Source: Thiomicrorhabdus sp. (lineage in GTDB: Bacteria; Pseudomonadota; Gammaproteobacteria; Thiomicrospirales; Thiomicrospiraceae). Taken from it: a stretch of 64,000 bases of DNA. Of this stretch, positions 1 through 8,481 are shown piece by piece. Made by a program: the position numbers and the translations under genes. Every line of letters begins with the position of its first letter. Within the stretch, counting starts at the first letter, position 1. A model generated the notes under the pieces. That model saw only the letters and a list, made by a program, of their open reading frames with translations, had not been told where the DNA came from and did not search any database. Location: NCBI RefSeq assembly GCF_963662555.1, contig NZ_OY759719.1:496001-560000 (forward strand), in the 5' to 3' direction.

Positions 1-979
1 TGGCTTCAAACTGAGGTAACATTTTTTGAATATCTGGTTCAACTGATTTTAAGGTTTGTAGAATTGCCTCGTTCATGTAAGTGATATTAAGATCATTATC
101 AGCCAACATAATATTAGAGGTGCTTTGGTCAACGGTAGTGCGTATTGCATTAAGCTCATGCATCTGGCGTCCAATTCGTTGCAACATGTTATTGACGTTA
201 CTAGCGAGTTTTTTGACTTCTAAACTACCCATAGGTTTGATTTTTATATTGGTATCAATAACGCCATCTTTTGAGCAAATTTGGTTTAAACCGTTGTAAA
301 TATTTTGTAACGGAGAAATAAGTGAGCGTCTAAATAGTAATTCAAAAGCGAGGATTGTAAAAATGAATATAGCGACAAAAACCAAGAAAATTTCTATTTT
401 CTTATTGGTTGCTGCTTGTTCGAGTAATTCTGTAGTTTGTTTTTGCCTCTCGTTAGTAAGATAGACATACCATGTATTAATTGCCTCGATTGTTTTACGG
501 TCATCAACTAATACTTGAGAATCGATCTCTTGAATACTCATACCTGAATTTTTTAATTCAATGACTTTCTCAGACATTTTAGTGTATTGGTTCACCACGT
601 TTTCAATAGTATTGATAGCCTCTTTTTCAGAAGCGTGTAGGGGCGTTAATTTTTTGTAGTGATTTAGGTCTTTTCTGATGTTTTTGGAATTTTGTAATAC
701 AGCCTGGCTATAGCTTTGGGTGCGATAGTCTTTTTCGCCTCGGAGAACCATATTTTTAAAATTATGTATAAACTGTCCATAGCCCATTTGAACTTGTATA
801 TCCTGCAGTAGCTTGGTTCGCTCAGAGAAATTCTGATTCAAGGCTATTAGTTCTTGATTAGCTTTATTCTCTAATGAATTGAATCCCCAATAACCTAGGA
901 CATTTATTACCAGTAAGAGCACAAAAAATATAACCATATTTTGTGTTGTAGTTTGGCCTTTTGTCGTTGAATGGCTCAT
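1..979 (-). CDS. methyl-accepting chemotaxis protein, N-terminal part (cut by window edge)
   Basis: Inner-membrane chemoreceptor that would pass ligand or redox information to CheA/CheW. Reading the minus strand from ATG at 979 gives an open frame to position 1 (about 326 residues). It has TM1 at about residues 15-33, a roughly 150-residue periplasmic helical sensor region, TM2 near residues 195-215, a HAMP-like stretch, and the start of a PAS domain (SNIMLADNDLNITYMNEA) typical of Tar-like receptors with a cytoplasmic PAS. The signalling domain lies outside the window. The start is supported by AGGAGAA about 7 bases upstream. The family is clear; the ligand cannot be told. Confidence 0.85.
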   Translation of the reverse strand, partial: MSHSTTKGQTTTQNMVIFFVLLLVINVLGYWGFNSLENKANQELIALNQNFSERTKLLQDIQVQMGYGQFIHNFKNMVLRGEKDYRTQSYSQAVLQNSKNIRKDLNHYKKLTPLHASEKEAINTIENVVNQYTKMSEKVIELKNSGMSIQEIDSQVLVDDRKTIEAINTWYVYLTNERQKQTTELLEQAATNKKIEIFLVFVAIFIFTILAFELLFRRSLISPLQNIYNGLNQICSKDGVIDTNIKIKPMGSLEVKKLASNVNNMLQRIGRQMHELNAIRTTVDQSTSNIMLADNDLNITYMNEAILQTLKSVEPDIQKMLPQFEA

Positions 980-1043
980 TGAATTGTTCTCCTGGAGCAA
1001 TTGTTAAATACTTTTCTGTATCTAAGATAAGTAAAAAATATGA

Positions 1044-1057
1044 ATGATTTAAATCAT
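1044..1057. promoter_or_regulatory. FNR/ANR-like palindrome upstream of the chemoreceptor
   Basis: ATGATTTAAATCAT is a perfect 14-bp palindrome 65 bases upstream of the chemoreceptor start. It differs from the FNR/ANR consensus TTGAT-N4-ATCAA only at the outermost base of each half. It lies in the 318-bp AT-rich gap 980-1297, in which I see nothing else. In such AT-rich DNA a chance palindrome is possible. Confidence 0.35.
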
Positions 1058-1297
1058 GATCTAAAATTTATTAAAGCCAATTTTGCCTTTATATTAGGAC
1101 TATAGGGTTTTGATTGGATTTTTACTTAATTCATTACTAATTTTTATTTATCTTAATTGTTAATTTGGATTTTTTATTTCAGGTATATCGGAGGCAAGCA
1201 AGAAAAAAGCCAGTTTCCTTAAGTTTTTGATTTTGAATATAGAGTTTAGAGTCCTGTGTGGTAATGAGGTTACGTGTGTTGTCGATCTACGTTATTA

Positions 1298-2185
1298 TCA
1301 AGCCATTTTTTCTGAGACACTTTGAATAAAGTCCTGTATGTAGGCATGATGTTGCTGGCTTTGTAATGTTGCCGCATAGAGCGTTGACCAAAGTCCGTCT
1401 TTACCTAGGCTTCGAGTGGGTAAGTGGGCAAAGTCCGGTTGGCTTTGAATGAGCCATTTCGGCAGAACGCATAAACCTCGTTCCGACTCGACTAACTGCA
1501 GCATCATTAACGTTAATTCAGAGTATCGAATATTTGCGGGTTCAATGCTTTTTGGGTACAAGAAGCGAGTAAAAATGTCTAATTTCTGAGCTGACACGGG
1601 ATAGGTAATTAAAATCTGGTCGGCAAAATTTTCTGGTTCTAACCACTGCTTTTGGCAATAGGGGTGGTTAACAGGCAAAACCGCTACTAATTCGTAGCTA
1701 AAAAGAGGTAGAAAGCTCAGTTCAGGGTAAGGTTCAGGGTCAGAAGTAATGACCAAATCCAAATTTTGGCTTTGCAGCTTTTTTAAGGGCTGTTCACCAA
1801 AAGAATTTAAGATATCTAAATCCACATTCGGCCATTTTGCTTGGTAGTTGCGTAGCATGGGAAGCAACCATTCAAAGCAGGTATGGCAATCTACACCAAT
1901 AAATAAACGACCTTGTTCTCCTTGAGCCAATGCTTTAAGCGTTTGCTGAGTTTGCTGTAACTTTGGTAAAAGCTCTTGTGCGGTTTTTAATAGAATTTGT
2001 CCTGCGGGGGTGAATTGAATCGGGTTGGTTTTGCGTTCAAATAACTTGAGTTCCAATACCTCTTCTAAGTGTTTTATTTGGTGTGACAATGCCGACTGCG
2101 TCATAAACAGTCTTTCTGCGGTAGCATTGACTGAGTGGGTCTCTGCTAAGGTAGCCATCGTTTGCAGGTGTTTAATTTCAATCAC
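1298..2185 (-). CDS. metR: LysR-family regulator MetR
   Basis: Transcriptional activator of methionine biosynthesis that uses homocysteine as co-effector. The 295-residue protein has an N-terminal winged helix-turn-helix (about residues 1-60, TQSALSHQIKHLEE) and a LysR substrate domain. It matches E. coli MetR along its length, for example IEIKHL at the start, the (D/E)CH(S/T)C segment near residue 100, LVITSDPEP and ITYPVSAQKLD. It is transcribed divergently from metE across a 243-bp region holding tandem MetR boxes, the classical metR-metE arrangement. It probably represses itself from the same boxes. Confidence 0.93.
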   Translation of the reverse strand: MIEIKHLQTMATLAETHSVNATAERLFMTQSALSHQIKHLEEVLELKLFERKTNPIQFTPAGQILLKTAQELLPKLQQTQQTLKALAQGEQGRLFIGVDCHTCFEWLLPMLRNYQAKWPNVDLDILNSFGEQPLKKLQSQNLDLVITSDPEPYPELSFLPLFSYELVAVLPVNHPYCQKQWLEPENFADQILITYPVSAQKLDIFTRFLYPKSIEPANIRYSELTLMMLQLVESERGLCVLPKWLIQSQPDFAHLPTRSLGKDGLWSTLYAATLQSQQHHAYIQDFIQSVSEKMA

Positions 2186-2249
2186 GTTTTTAGCTCTGTA
2201 TGACGAATATAGTGGATATGACTTTGTGTTTGATATCGCTTTATGCAGG

Positions 2250-2267
2250 TTTACCAGGCCTGGTAAA
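2250..2267. repeat. interspersed palindrome, full 18-bp copy
   Basis: TTTACCAGGCCTGGTAAA, a perfect 18-bp palindrome in the metR-metE intergenic region, on the metR side of the MetR boxes. It is one of at least ten places in the window with the decamer CCAGGCCTGG. Confidence 0.9.
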
Positions 2268-2315
2268 TTTTAAAAACCGAAACCATTCACCTCAAAAAAA
2301 CAGATATTCTTATTA

Positions 2316-2349
2316 TGAATATAATTCATATTTAAGTGAATTTTATTCG
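2316..2349. promoter_or_regulatory. tandem MetR boxes
   Basis: TGAATATAATTCA at 2316-2328 matches the MetR consensus TGAANNTNNTTCA exactly. TGAATTTTATTCG at 2337-2349 matches all but the last base. The two are 21 bp apart, two helical turns, and the second abuts the -35 region of the metE promoter, as expected for an activator. The first could also serve autorepression of metR. Confidence 0.8.
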
Positions 2350-2350
2350 T

Positions 2351-2379
2351 TTGTTTTCAATTTGTGGCTATCTTATCAT
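2351..2379 (+). promoter_or_regulatory. putative metE promoter
   Basis: TTGTTT (2351-2356), a 17-base spacer, then TATCAT (2374-2379), about 50 bases before the metE start and directly downstream of the second MetR box. The weak -35 fits an activator-dependent sigma-70 promoter. Confidence 0.5.
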
Positions 2380-2428
2380 TCTTTTCAAACGTAATACTCT
2401 CCAAAGTGAACAATTGAAAGGATAAATC

Positions 2429-4777
2429 ATGACCACGCATAACTTAGGTTACCCAAGAATTGGCGATAAACGTCAATTAAAATTTGCATTAGAAAGTTAC
2501 TGGAAAGGTGAAAAACCGCTTAAAGAACTTGAATTACTTGCCAGTAATATTCGTTACCAAAATTTTCAAACTCAAATCGAGGCAGGTATTAAATTATTAC
2601 CAGTCAATGACTTTGCCTATTATGACCAAGTGCTCAATATGAGTACCTTATTAGGGGTGATTCCAAGCCGTTTCCGTCAAGAAAAATACCATGTAGATAT
2701 TGCTTTTAGAATGGCTAGAGGACGCGCTCCTTCCGATGATGGCCATTTTTGCTGTGCTTCTCATACGCCAACAGAGTCAAAGGCGGGGTATGCTGGGGCA
2801 ATGAAAAAATGGTTTGGAACTAATTACCACTATATCGTGCCAGAGCTTGAGCAAGATACCCGTTTTTGTTTGACTGATACCAGGTTGTTTGCCGAAGTAG
2901 ACGAGGCATTGATTGTGGCCAAAGATGGTAAAGATGTGCAGATTAAACCTGTTTTGCTAGGCCCTGTGAGCTACTTGTATTTAGCCGAAAATAAAGGCAC
3001 CTCTATTGATAAGCTGAGCCGTTTACCAGAGCTATTGGCCGTTTATAAAGAGATATTAGAAAAGTTAGCCGCTAAAGGAATTGAGTGGGTACAAATGGAT
3101 GAACCTATTCTCACTTTAGAGTTAGAAGATAAGTGGCAAAAGGCTTTGCAATCGAGTTATAGCGAGCTTGCGAGTGATAATGTAAAACTACTGTTAGCGA
3201 GCTATTTTGAAACCCTAGGCGAACATATTGACCTAGTTACAAGTTTACCGATTGATGGCCTGCATTATGATGCGATTTGGGGTAAAAAGCAGCTGGCTGA
3301 AGTTGTAGACGGTATTTCGGCAGATAAGGTTTTGTCATTAGGATTGGTCGATGGCCGCAATATTTGGAAAACCAATCTGCAACAAGTGATTGAGCTGGCT
3401 AAATCAGCCAAAGCCAAATTTGCAGACAACCTATGGGTTGCGCCAAGTTGTTCTTTACTGCATGTACCCGTTGATTTAGAGAGTGAGCAAACATTAAATG
3501 CCGAACTAAAAGGTTATTTAGCGTTTGCCAAACAGAAATTAGCTGAAGTGGCCATTATTGATAAAGCACTCAATAGTGAATTGAGTGAGGTTGATAAGGC
3601 CAAGCTGGTTGCCAATGCTAAAACCATTGCTGCGAGAGCTGATTCAGCCATGGTGAACAATGCTCAAGTGCAAAAAAGCTTGTTAAATATTGGACAGATT
3701 GCGTTACAACGTAATAGCTCTTATGCGATTCGTTCAAAATTGCAAAAAACAAAATACAATTTGCCACTGTTTCCAACCACCACCATTGGATCGTTTCCAC
3801 AAACCGCAGAGATTCGCCAAGCACGTCAAGCCTTTAAAAAGGGTGATTTAACCGAAGCTGAGTACCTAGAAAAAATGCAGACCGAAATTCGTGACGTGGT
3901 TGAGAGACAAGAACGTATTGGGATTGATGTCTTTGTTCATGGTGAGCCCGAACGAAATGATATGGTTGAATATTTTGGTGAACAACTCAAAGGCTTTGCC
4001 TTTACCCAGTTTGGTTGGGTGCAATCTTATGGTTCGCGTTGCGTTAAACCACCTATCATTTATGGCGATGTTTCACGTGAAGCTCCTATGACGGTTGCTT
4101 GGTCAAAGTATGCACAAAGCTTGACTAATAAACCTATGAAAGGAATGTTAACGGGAGCGGTAACCATGTTGCAGTGGTCATTTGTGCGTGATGATCAGCC
4201 ACGTTCACTAACTTGTAATCAAATTGCTTTAGCATTGCGCGATGAGGTGCAAGACCTAGAAGCGGCAGGTATTGAAATCATTCAAATTGATGAGGCGGCG
4301 CTGCGTGAAGGGTTGCCTTTAAAACAAAACGATTGGATCGAGTATCTAGATTGGGCGGTTAACTCGTTCCGTATAACAACCTCTGGGGTGAAAGATAGTA
4401 CCCAAATTCATACTCATATGTGTTATTCCGAGTTTAACGATATTATTCAATCTGTGGCCGATATGGACGCGGATGTCATCACCATTGAAACCTCTAAATC
4501 ACAAATGAAGTTACTGGATGCTTTTGTTGATTTTGATTATCCAAATGAGATTGGTCCAGGTGTGTATGATATTCATTCACCCAATATTCCAACGGTAGAA
4601 CAGATGGTCGCTTTAATTGAAAAAGCGGCACAGAATATTCCCGCTGAACGCTTATGGGTCAACCCTGATTGCGGGTTAAAAACTCGTGGTTGGAAAGAGA
4701 CCGAACCTGCTTTAACCAATATGGTGAAAGCCACAAAAGAGTTACGTGAACGTTTTGCTCTAAAAGCAAGTGCTTAA
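2429..4777 (+). CDS. metE: cobalamin-independent methionine synthase
   Basis: Transfers methyl from 5-methyltetrahydropteroyl-triglutamate to homocysteine in the last step of methionine synthesis, without B12. The protein is 782 residues, slightly longer than the usual 750-760. The C-terminal catalytic half carries the zinc ligands His663 and Cys665 (IHTHMC) and Cys748 (NPDCGLKTRGW); the 83-residue spacing between the cysteines equals that of E. coli MetE. An AAAGGA ribosome site precedes the ATG. It is monocistronic, ending in a strong terminator, and controlled by MetR. Confidence 0.97.
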   Translation: MTTHNLGYPRIGDKRQLKFALESYWKGEKPLKELELLASNIRYQNFQTQIEAGIKLLPVNDFAYYDQVLNMSTLLGVIPSRFRQEKYHVDIAFRMARGRAPSDDGHFCCASHTPTESKAGYAGAMKKWFGTNYHYIVPELEQDTRFCLTDTRLFAEVDEALIVAKDGKDVQIKPVLLGPVSYLYLAENKGTSIDKLSRLPELLAVYKEILEKLAAKGIEWVQMDEPILTLELEDKWQKALQSSYSELASDNVKLLLASYFETLGEHIDLVTSLPIDGLHYDAIWGKKQLAEVVDGISADKVLSLGLVDGRNIWKTNLQQVIELAKSAKAKFADNLWVAPSCSLLHVPVDLESEQTLNAELKGYLAFAKQKLAEVAIIDKALNSELSEVDKAKLVANAKTIAARADSAMVNNAQVQKSLLNIGQIALQRNSSYAIRSKLQKTKYNLPLFPTTTIGSFPQTAEIRQARQAFKKGDLTEAEYLEKMQTEIRDVVERQERIGIDVFVHGEPERNDMVEYFGEQLKGFAFTQFGWVQSYGSRCVKPPIIYGDVSREAPMTVAWSKYAQSLTNKPMKGMLTGAVTMLQWSFVRDDQPRSLTCNQIALALRDEVQDLEAAGIEIIQIDEAALREGLPLKQNDWIEYLDWAVNSFRITTSGVKDSTQIHTHMCYSEFNDIIQSVADMDADVITIETSKSQMKLLDAFVDFDYPNEIGPGVYDIHSPNIPTVEQMVALIEKAAQNIPAERLWVNPDCGLKTRGWKETEPALTNMVKATKELRERFALKASA

Positions 4778-4820
4778 TGTTTGCTTGTTAATCGCTTACA
4801 GAGCTTTTTGATACGATTAA

Positions 4821-4857
4821 AACCTCGGTTGTTCATATTGCAACCGAGGTTTTTTTG
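4821..4857 (+). terminator. Rho-independent terminator of metE
   Basis: An 11-bp perfect stem (AACCTCGGTTG / CAACCGAGGTT) with a 9-base loop, followed by a T-run, 43 bases after the metE stop. Confidence 0.92.
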
Positions 4858-4870
4858 TCTGTAGGATAAA

Positions 4871-4886
4871 TTACCAGGCCTGGTAA
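4871..4886. repeat. interspersed palindrome, 16-bp copy
   Basis: TTACCAGGCCTGGTAA between metE and recG, 13 bases beyond the metE terminator. Perfect 16-bp palindrome of the window-wide family. Confidence 0.9.
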
Positions 4887-4976
4887 AATTGTGGCAAAAA
4901 TACGCTTTACACTACCTTATAAAAGCAGCAATATTCTTAAAAAACACATTGATTTGTTTGGTAAACGATTAGCGAT

Positions 4977-7049
4977 TTATGCGTGTTGGTAATCTATTTT
5001 ATGGCCAACCCAACGGTTTTGTAATGCATCTACAATTTTTGGGTTCTCAGAGACCAATAGACTTGCCCAATGCTGAGCGGTAGGAATCCATTGACTATCT
5101 CGTTTAAGGTCTGCAATACGGAACTGTAATCCACCAGTTTGTTTGGTGCCGAGTATTTCACCAGGCCCCCTAATTTTTAAATCTTCTTCGGCAATTCTAA
5201 AACCATCGGTGGTGTCTCGCATAATGTTTAGGCGAGCTTTACCGGTTTCGGATAATGGAGCTTGATAGAGTAAAACACAGTGACTTTGTAAGTCACCTCG
5301 ACCCACACGGCCTCTAAGCTGGTGAAGCTGGGCAAGGCCTAAACGTTCGGCGTTTTCAATAATCATTAAACTTGCATTAGGCACGTTAACGCCAACTTCA
5401 ATCACCGTAGTGGCCACCAATAAATCAAGTTGATGTTCTTTAAAGGCATTCATGACTAAGGCTTTTTGTTCGCCTTTTAAGCGTCCATGAACCAGGCCAA
5501 CTCTCAAATCTGGCCAGTAATCTATAAATTGCGTGGCGGTTACTTCTGCTGCCTGAGCATGTAATAGTTCTGACTCTTCAATGAGCGGACAAACCCAGTA
5601 AGCTTGCACCCCATCTTTGCATTTTGCGTAAAGATGTTCCATGACTTGGTGGCGTTTTTCATTACTTAATACCGCCGTATCAATCGGTTTACGCCCTGGA
5701 GGCAGTTCATCGATAACCGACAAATCTAAATCACCATAGGCTGTCATCGCTAAGGTTCTCGGGATAGGTGTGGCAGTCATAATGAGTTGATGGGTATGGA
5801 TGTTTTCATCCCTGTTTTTTTCATGTAGGGCTAAACGCTGATGAACGCCAAAGCGATGTTGTTCGTCAATTATCACCAAACCGAGCTTGTGGAATTCCAC
5901 CGCATCTTGAAAGAGGGCGTGTGTACCGACAATGACCTTAGCTTCACCAGAGGCAATCTGAGCCAGCTGATATCGTTTTTCTGCAGCTTTCATTCGTCCA
6001 TTGAGCCAGGCAACAGGAATATTAAGCGGCTCTAACCACTCTAAAAAGGCATTAAGGTGTTGTTCTGCCAATATTTCTGTAGGTGCCATTATTGCCACTT
6101 GATACCCCGCATCTGCCGCTTGAATGGCTGCCAAAGCGGCAATAACCGTTTTACCTGAACCAACATCGCCTTGAACCAGTCTTTGCATTGGATGAGGTTG
6201 AGCTAAATCGTGTTGTATCTCTTGTAAAACCCGTTGCTGAGCGTTGGTCAGCATAAACGGTAGGCTAGCTAATAATGCATTGCTATTTTGGCTTGGAGGT
6301 AATGCGGGGGCGATACGTTTTTGCTCAGTTTGACGTAATAGTTGCAGACCAGCTTGTTGGCTTATTAACTCTTCAACAATTAAACGTTGTTGTGCAGGGT
6401 GGGTAAATTGTTTGATTTTGCCTAAATCGTCGTTGGGTTGCGGTTGGTGCAAGGTTAATAAAGCATGGTTTAATAGCGGTAATTGAAGCTCGTCAAGTAA
6501 GGTTTTTGGCAGTAGCTCTTTAAGTGGTTGTTCTTTTAATAGATCAATCGCTTGATGGATTAACTTTAAGATTGTTGCTTGGCCTAAACCTTCAGTTGTT
6601 GGGTAGGTTGGGGTTAAGGTCGTTTCAAGTATTGGCTCATCGTTTGGTTTAATAAACTGATAGCTGGGATGAACCATCTCTAGACCATTTGGCCCTGAGC
6701 GTACCTCGCCGAAGACTTGTAAATGTTTGCCACGGGTAAATTGCTGGGCTTGGCGATAATGAAAGTGAAAAAATCTTAGGGTTAAAAAAGCCCCGTTTTC
6801 AGATTGAATCTTAACTAAAAGGCTATTTCTTCTACCACGAGTTAATGCTTGGGAAAAAATTTCACCCTCAACCAAAACCTCGGTTCCAACAAGTGCATTT
6901 TCAATAGAGGTAAGTTTGGTTTTGTCTTGGTATCTTAAAGGCAGATGAAATAGTAAATCCTGAACCACAAATAGCCCGATTTTATGCAGTTTTTCTAACT
7001 GTTTTGGGCCTACGCCTTTCAAATTGTCTAAAGAGAGTTCAGTGAGCAT
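4977..7049 (-). CDS. recG: ATP-dependent DNA helicase RecG
   Basis: Branch-migrating helicase that reverses stalled replication forks and processes Holliday junctions. It has an N-terminal wedge/OB domain (LKGVGPKQLEKL, HLPLRYQDKT), Walker A GDVGSGKT, DEQH box DEQHRFG, TATPIPRT and the RecG C-terminal motifs LRGRVGRG and IRGPGEILGT. I take ATG 7049 (690 residues, MLTELSLDNLKGVGP), which aligns with E. coli RecG. The open frame extends six codons further to a TTG at 7067, which seems unnecessary. No operon partner is evident. Confidence 0.96.
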   Translation of the reverse strand: MLTELSLDNLKGVGPKQLEKLHKIGLFVVQDLLFHLPLRYQDKTKLTSIENALVGTEVLVEGEIFSQALTRGRRNSLLVKIQSENGAFLTLRFFHFHYRQAQQFTRGKHLQVFGEVRSGPNGLEMVHPSYQFIKPNDEPILETTLTPTYPTTEGLGQATILKLIHQAIDLLKEQPLKELLPKTLLDELQLPLLNHALLTLHQPQPNDDLGKIKQFTHPAQQRLIVEELISQQAGLQLLRQTEQKRIAPALPPSQNSNALLASLPFMLTNAQQRVLQEIQHDLAQPHPMQRLVQGDVGSGKTVIAALAAIQAADAGYQVAIMAPTEILAEQHLNAFLEWLEPLNIPVAWLNGRMKAAEKRYQLAQIASGEAKVIVGTHALFQDAVEFHKLGLVIIDEQHRFGVHQRLALHEKNRDENIHTHQLIMTATPIPRTLAMTAYGDLDLSVIDELPPGRKPIDTAVLSNEKRHQVMEHLYAKCKDGVQAYWVCPLIEESELLHAQAAEVTATQFIDYWPDLRVGLVHGRLKGEQKALVMNAFKEHQLDLLVATTVIEVGVNVPNASLMIIENAERLGLAQLHQLRGRVGRGDLQSHCVLLYQAPLSETGKARLNIMRDTTDGFRIAEEDLKIRGPGEILGTKQTGGLQFRIADLKRDSQWIPTAQHWASLLVSENPKIVDALQNRWVGHKIDYQHA

Positions 7050-7090
7050 ATGAGTGGTCTTAATCAAATTGCTTAAATTCTATCAAAATC

Positions 7091-7106
7091 TACCAGGCCA
7101 GGTAAA
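7091..7106. repeat. interspersed palindrome, imperfect copy
   Basis: TACCAGGCCAGGTAAA differs from the consensus by one central base (T to A). It lies between recG and the HDOD gene, about 40 bases upstream of the recG start. Confidence 0.65.
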
Positions 7107-7189
7107 AATGGTTAGAGATAAACTCTGGATTGATTAAGAGCAATAGAAAGCGTTTAAGGAACTAGCTAGCTATTGCTTACTATTGCTAA

Positions 7190-8071
7190 CTATTGCAGAG
7201 CAAATTTAATTTCTTCATTGCCAGAGAGCTCTTCCGGGATAGAGCGGAGATGTTTACCGAGTTCTTTAACTTTTTGTTGAGCTCTAATATATTGGATTTG
7301 GCTTACGTTTAAACGTTGCATGGATAGTTTTGCGGCTTCTCTCACTTCATCGGTCACATAGCGTGAATCCTCTGTTTCTGAGACGACCATACGAGCAATG
7401 TTTAATAGATTAATCATTTCATAAGCTTGGTTTTCACCATTTGGGCACTTCTCAATGTCTTCTTGCTGAAAAAGGATACCGCAATATACTGAGTTTTTAA
7501 CATGCCATTTTTTTGCAACGTAAATACCAATATGAGCACTGGTAGTGTGAAACGCTTTAAGTTCCATTTCTCTGCATTTCGAAGGTGTCATTAAGCTCGC
7601 AATATAACAAGGTTTGTATTTTTCGGGAGCATATTGACTTAAGACAATATAACCCACGTTGTATAGCAGACCATATAGATAGGCATCACTTGATTTAAAG
7701 TCTTTTAATTTTCTAGAAAGCTCAACCATAGCAGTAGCGATTTTGATGGCGTGATTCACAATAATGACAGAATCGCCTTTTGACTGAAAACTAAACTCAA
7801 TTGCACTTGAAAAGAAAACGGTAAAAATACCCTTAGTACCTAAAATATCAACCGCTTGCCGTGCTGTTGTAATTTCTTTTTTAGCCATAAAAGAGGCTAC
7901 AGCAAGGAACTTAGTAAAAAGTTTAGGGTTTCGATTGATGCACTGAGTTATGACCAAAACATCAGGTTCTGGTTTTAAGGATTCATTTTGAAGGGTGGCA
8001 ACTTCATTTGAAATTTTAGGCAATTTTACTTTGCTTAAAATTGAAGCGGCTATTGCAAGTTGTTGTTTCAT
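7190..8071 (-). CDS. HDOD domain protein
   Basis: About 293 residues from ATG 8071 (MKQQLAIAASILSKVKLPK); the frame reaches a TTG at 8089, but neither start has a strong ribosome site. The sequence fits the HDOD fold, an HD-related output domain without the full metal-binding HD residues. Characteristic parts are VITQCINRNPKLFTKFLAVASF and the ILGTKGI segment near residues 80-90. HDOD proteins act in chemotaxis, c-di-GMP and stress signalling; the role here is unknown. Its divergent neighbour is a soluble chemoreceptor, which may hint at a shared pathway. Confidence 0.75.
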   Translation of the reverse strand: MKQQLAIAASILSKVKLPKISNEVATLQNESLKPEPDVLVITQCINRNPKLFTKFLAVASFMAKKEITTARQAVDILGTKGIFTVFFSSAIEFSFQSKGDSVIIVNHAIKIATAMVELSRKLKDFKSSDAYLYGLLYNVGYIVLSQYAPEKYKPCYIASLMTPSKCREMELKAFHTTSAHIGIYVAKKWHVKNSVYCGILFQQEDIEKCPNGENQAYEMINLLNIARMVVSETEDSRYVTDEVREAAKLSMQRLNVSQIQYIRAQQKVKELGKHLRSIPEELSGNEEIKFALQ

Positions 8072-8481
8072 AAAATTTAACTTAATCAAGCTGTTTTAAA
8101 TATTGCAATCTTGCTTTAGGCATAGAGATGGCATCATGAGGATGTAACACAAGTTATCATTCTAAAGTAAATGAGATTGCAAAGCTTATTTAAAAATTGA
8201 ATTGGCCTAAAAAGAATTTTGGGTAATTGTGCTTTTAAATAGCAGCTCATTGAGTGCATGAGCATTAGAGTTTAGTTTAGCTGTAATTTTGAAGGAGTTG
8301 GGTGGTTTGCTTAAAAATCATTCATGCCTGCGGCCAAACGTAAGCTGGTATGGAATTCGCTTATATAGCTTTCATTAGAGTAAATTTATTCTCCGGATAA
8401 ACTTGTGCAACAAATCTTAATTTTTGGTAACTAGGTTTGATAAATAATGTACGGTTCTGTCGGGGTTCTCGAGAGGTATGT
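8072..8481. other. divergent intergenic region between HDOD and PAS-MCP genes
   Basis: About 400 bp without a convincing gene. It must hold promoters for both genes. I looked for a sigma-28 promoter (TAAA-N15-GCCGATAA) and found only CCGGATAA at about 8393 without a correctly spaced -35. No tRNA, riboswitch or repeat copy is seen. Confidence 0.5.

Noticed and set aside
2200..2394. Open frame upstream of metE that could be a leader peptide or carry a B12 riboswitch
   Set aside because: The frame spans the interspersed palindrome and the MetR boxes, has no ribosome site, and I see no B12-box sequence. Regulation is explained by MetR.
8380..8400. Sigma-28 promoter for the soluble chemoreceptor
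   Set aside because: CCGGATAA resembles the -10, but the upstream TAAA lies only about 10 bases away instead of about 15.
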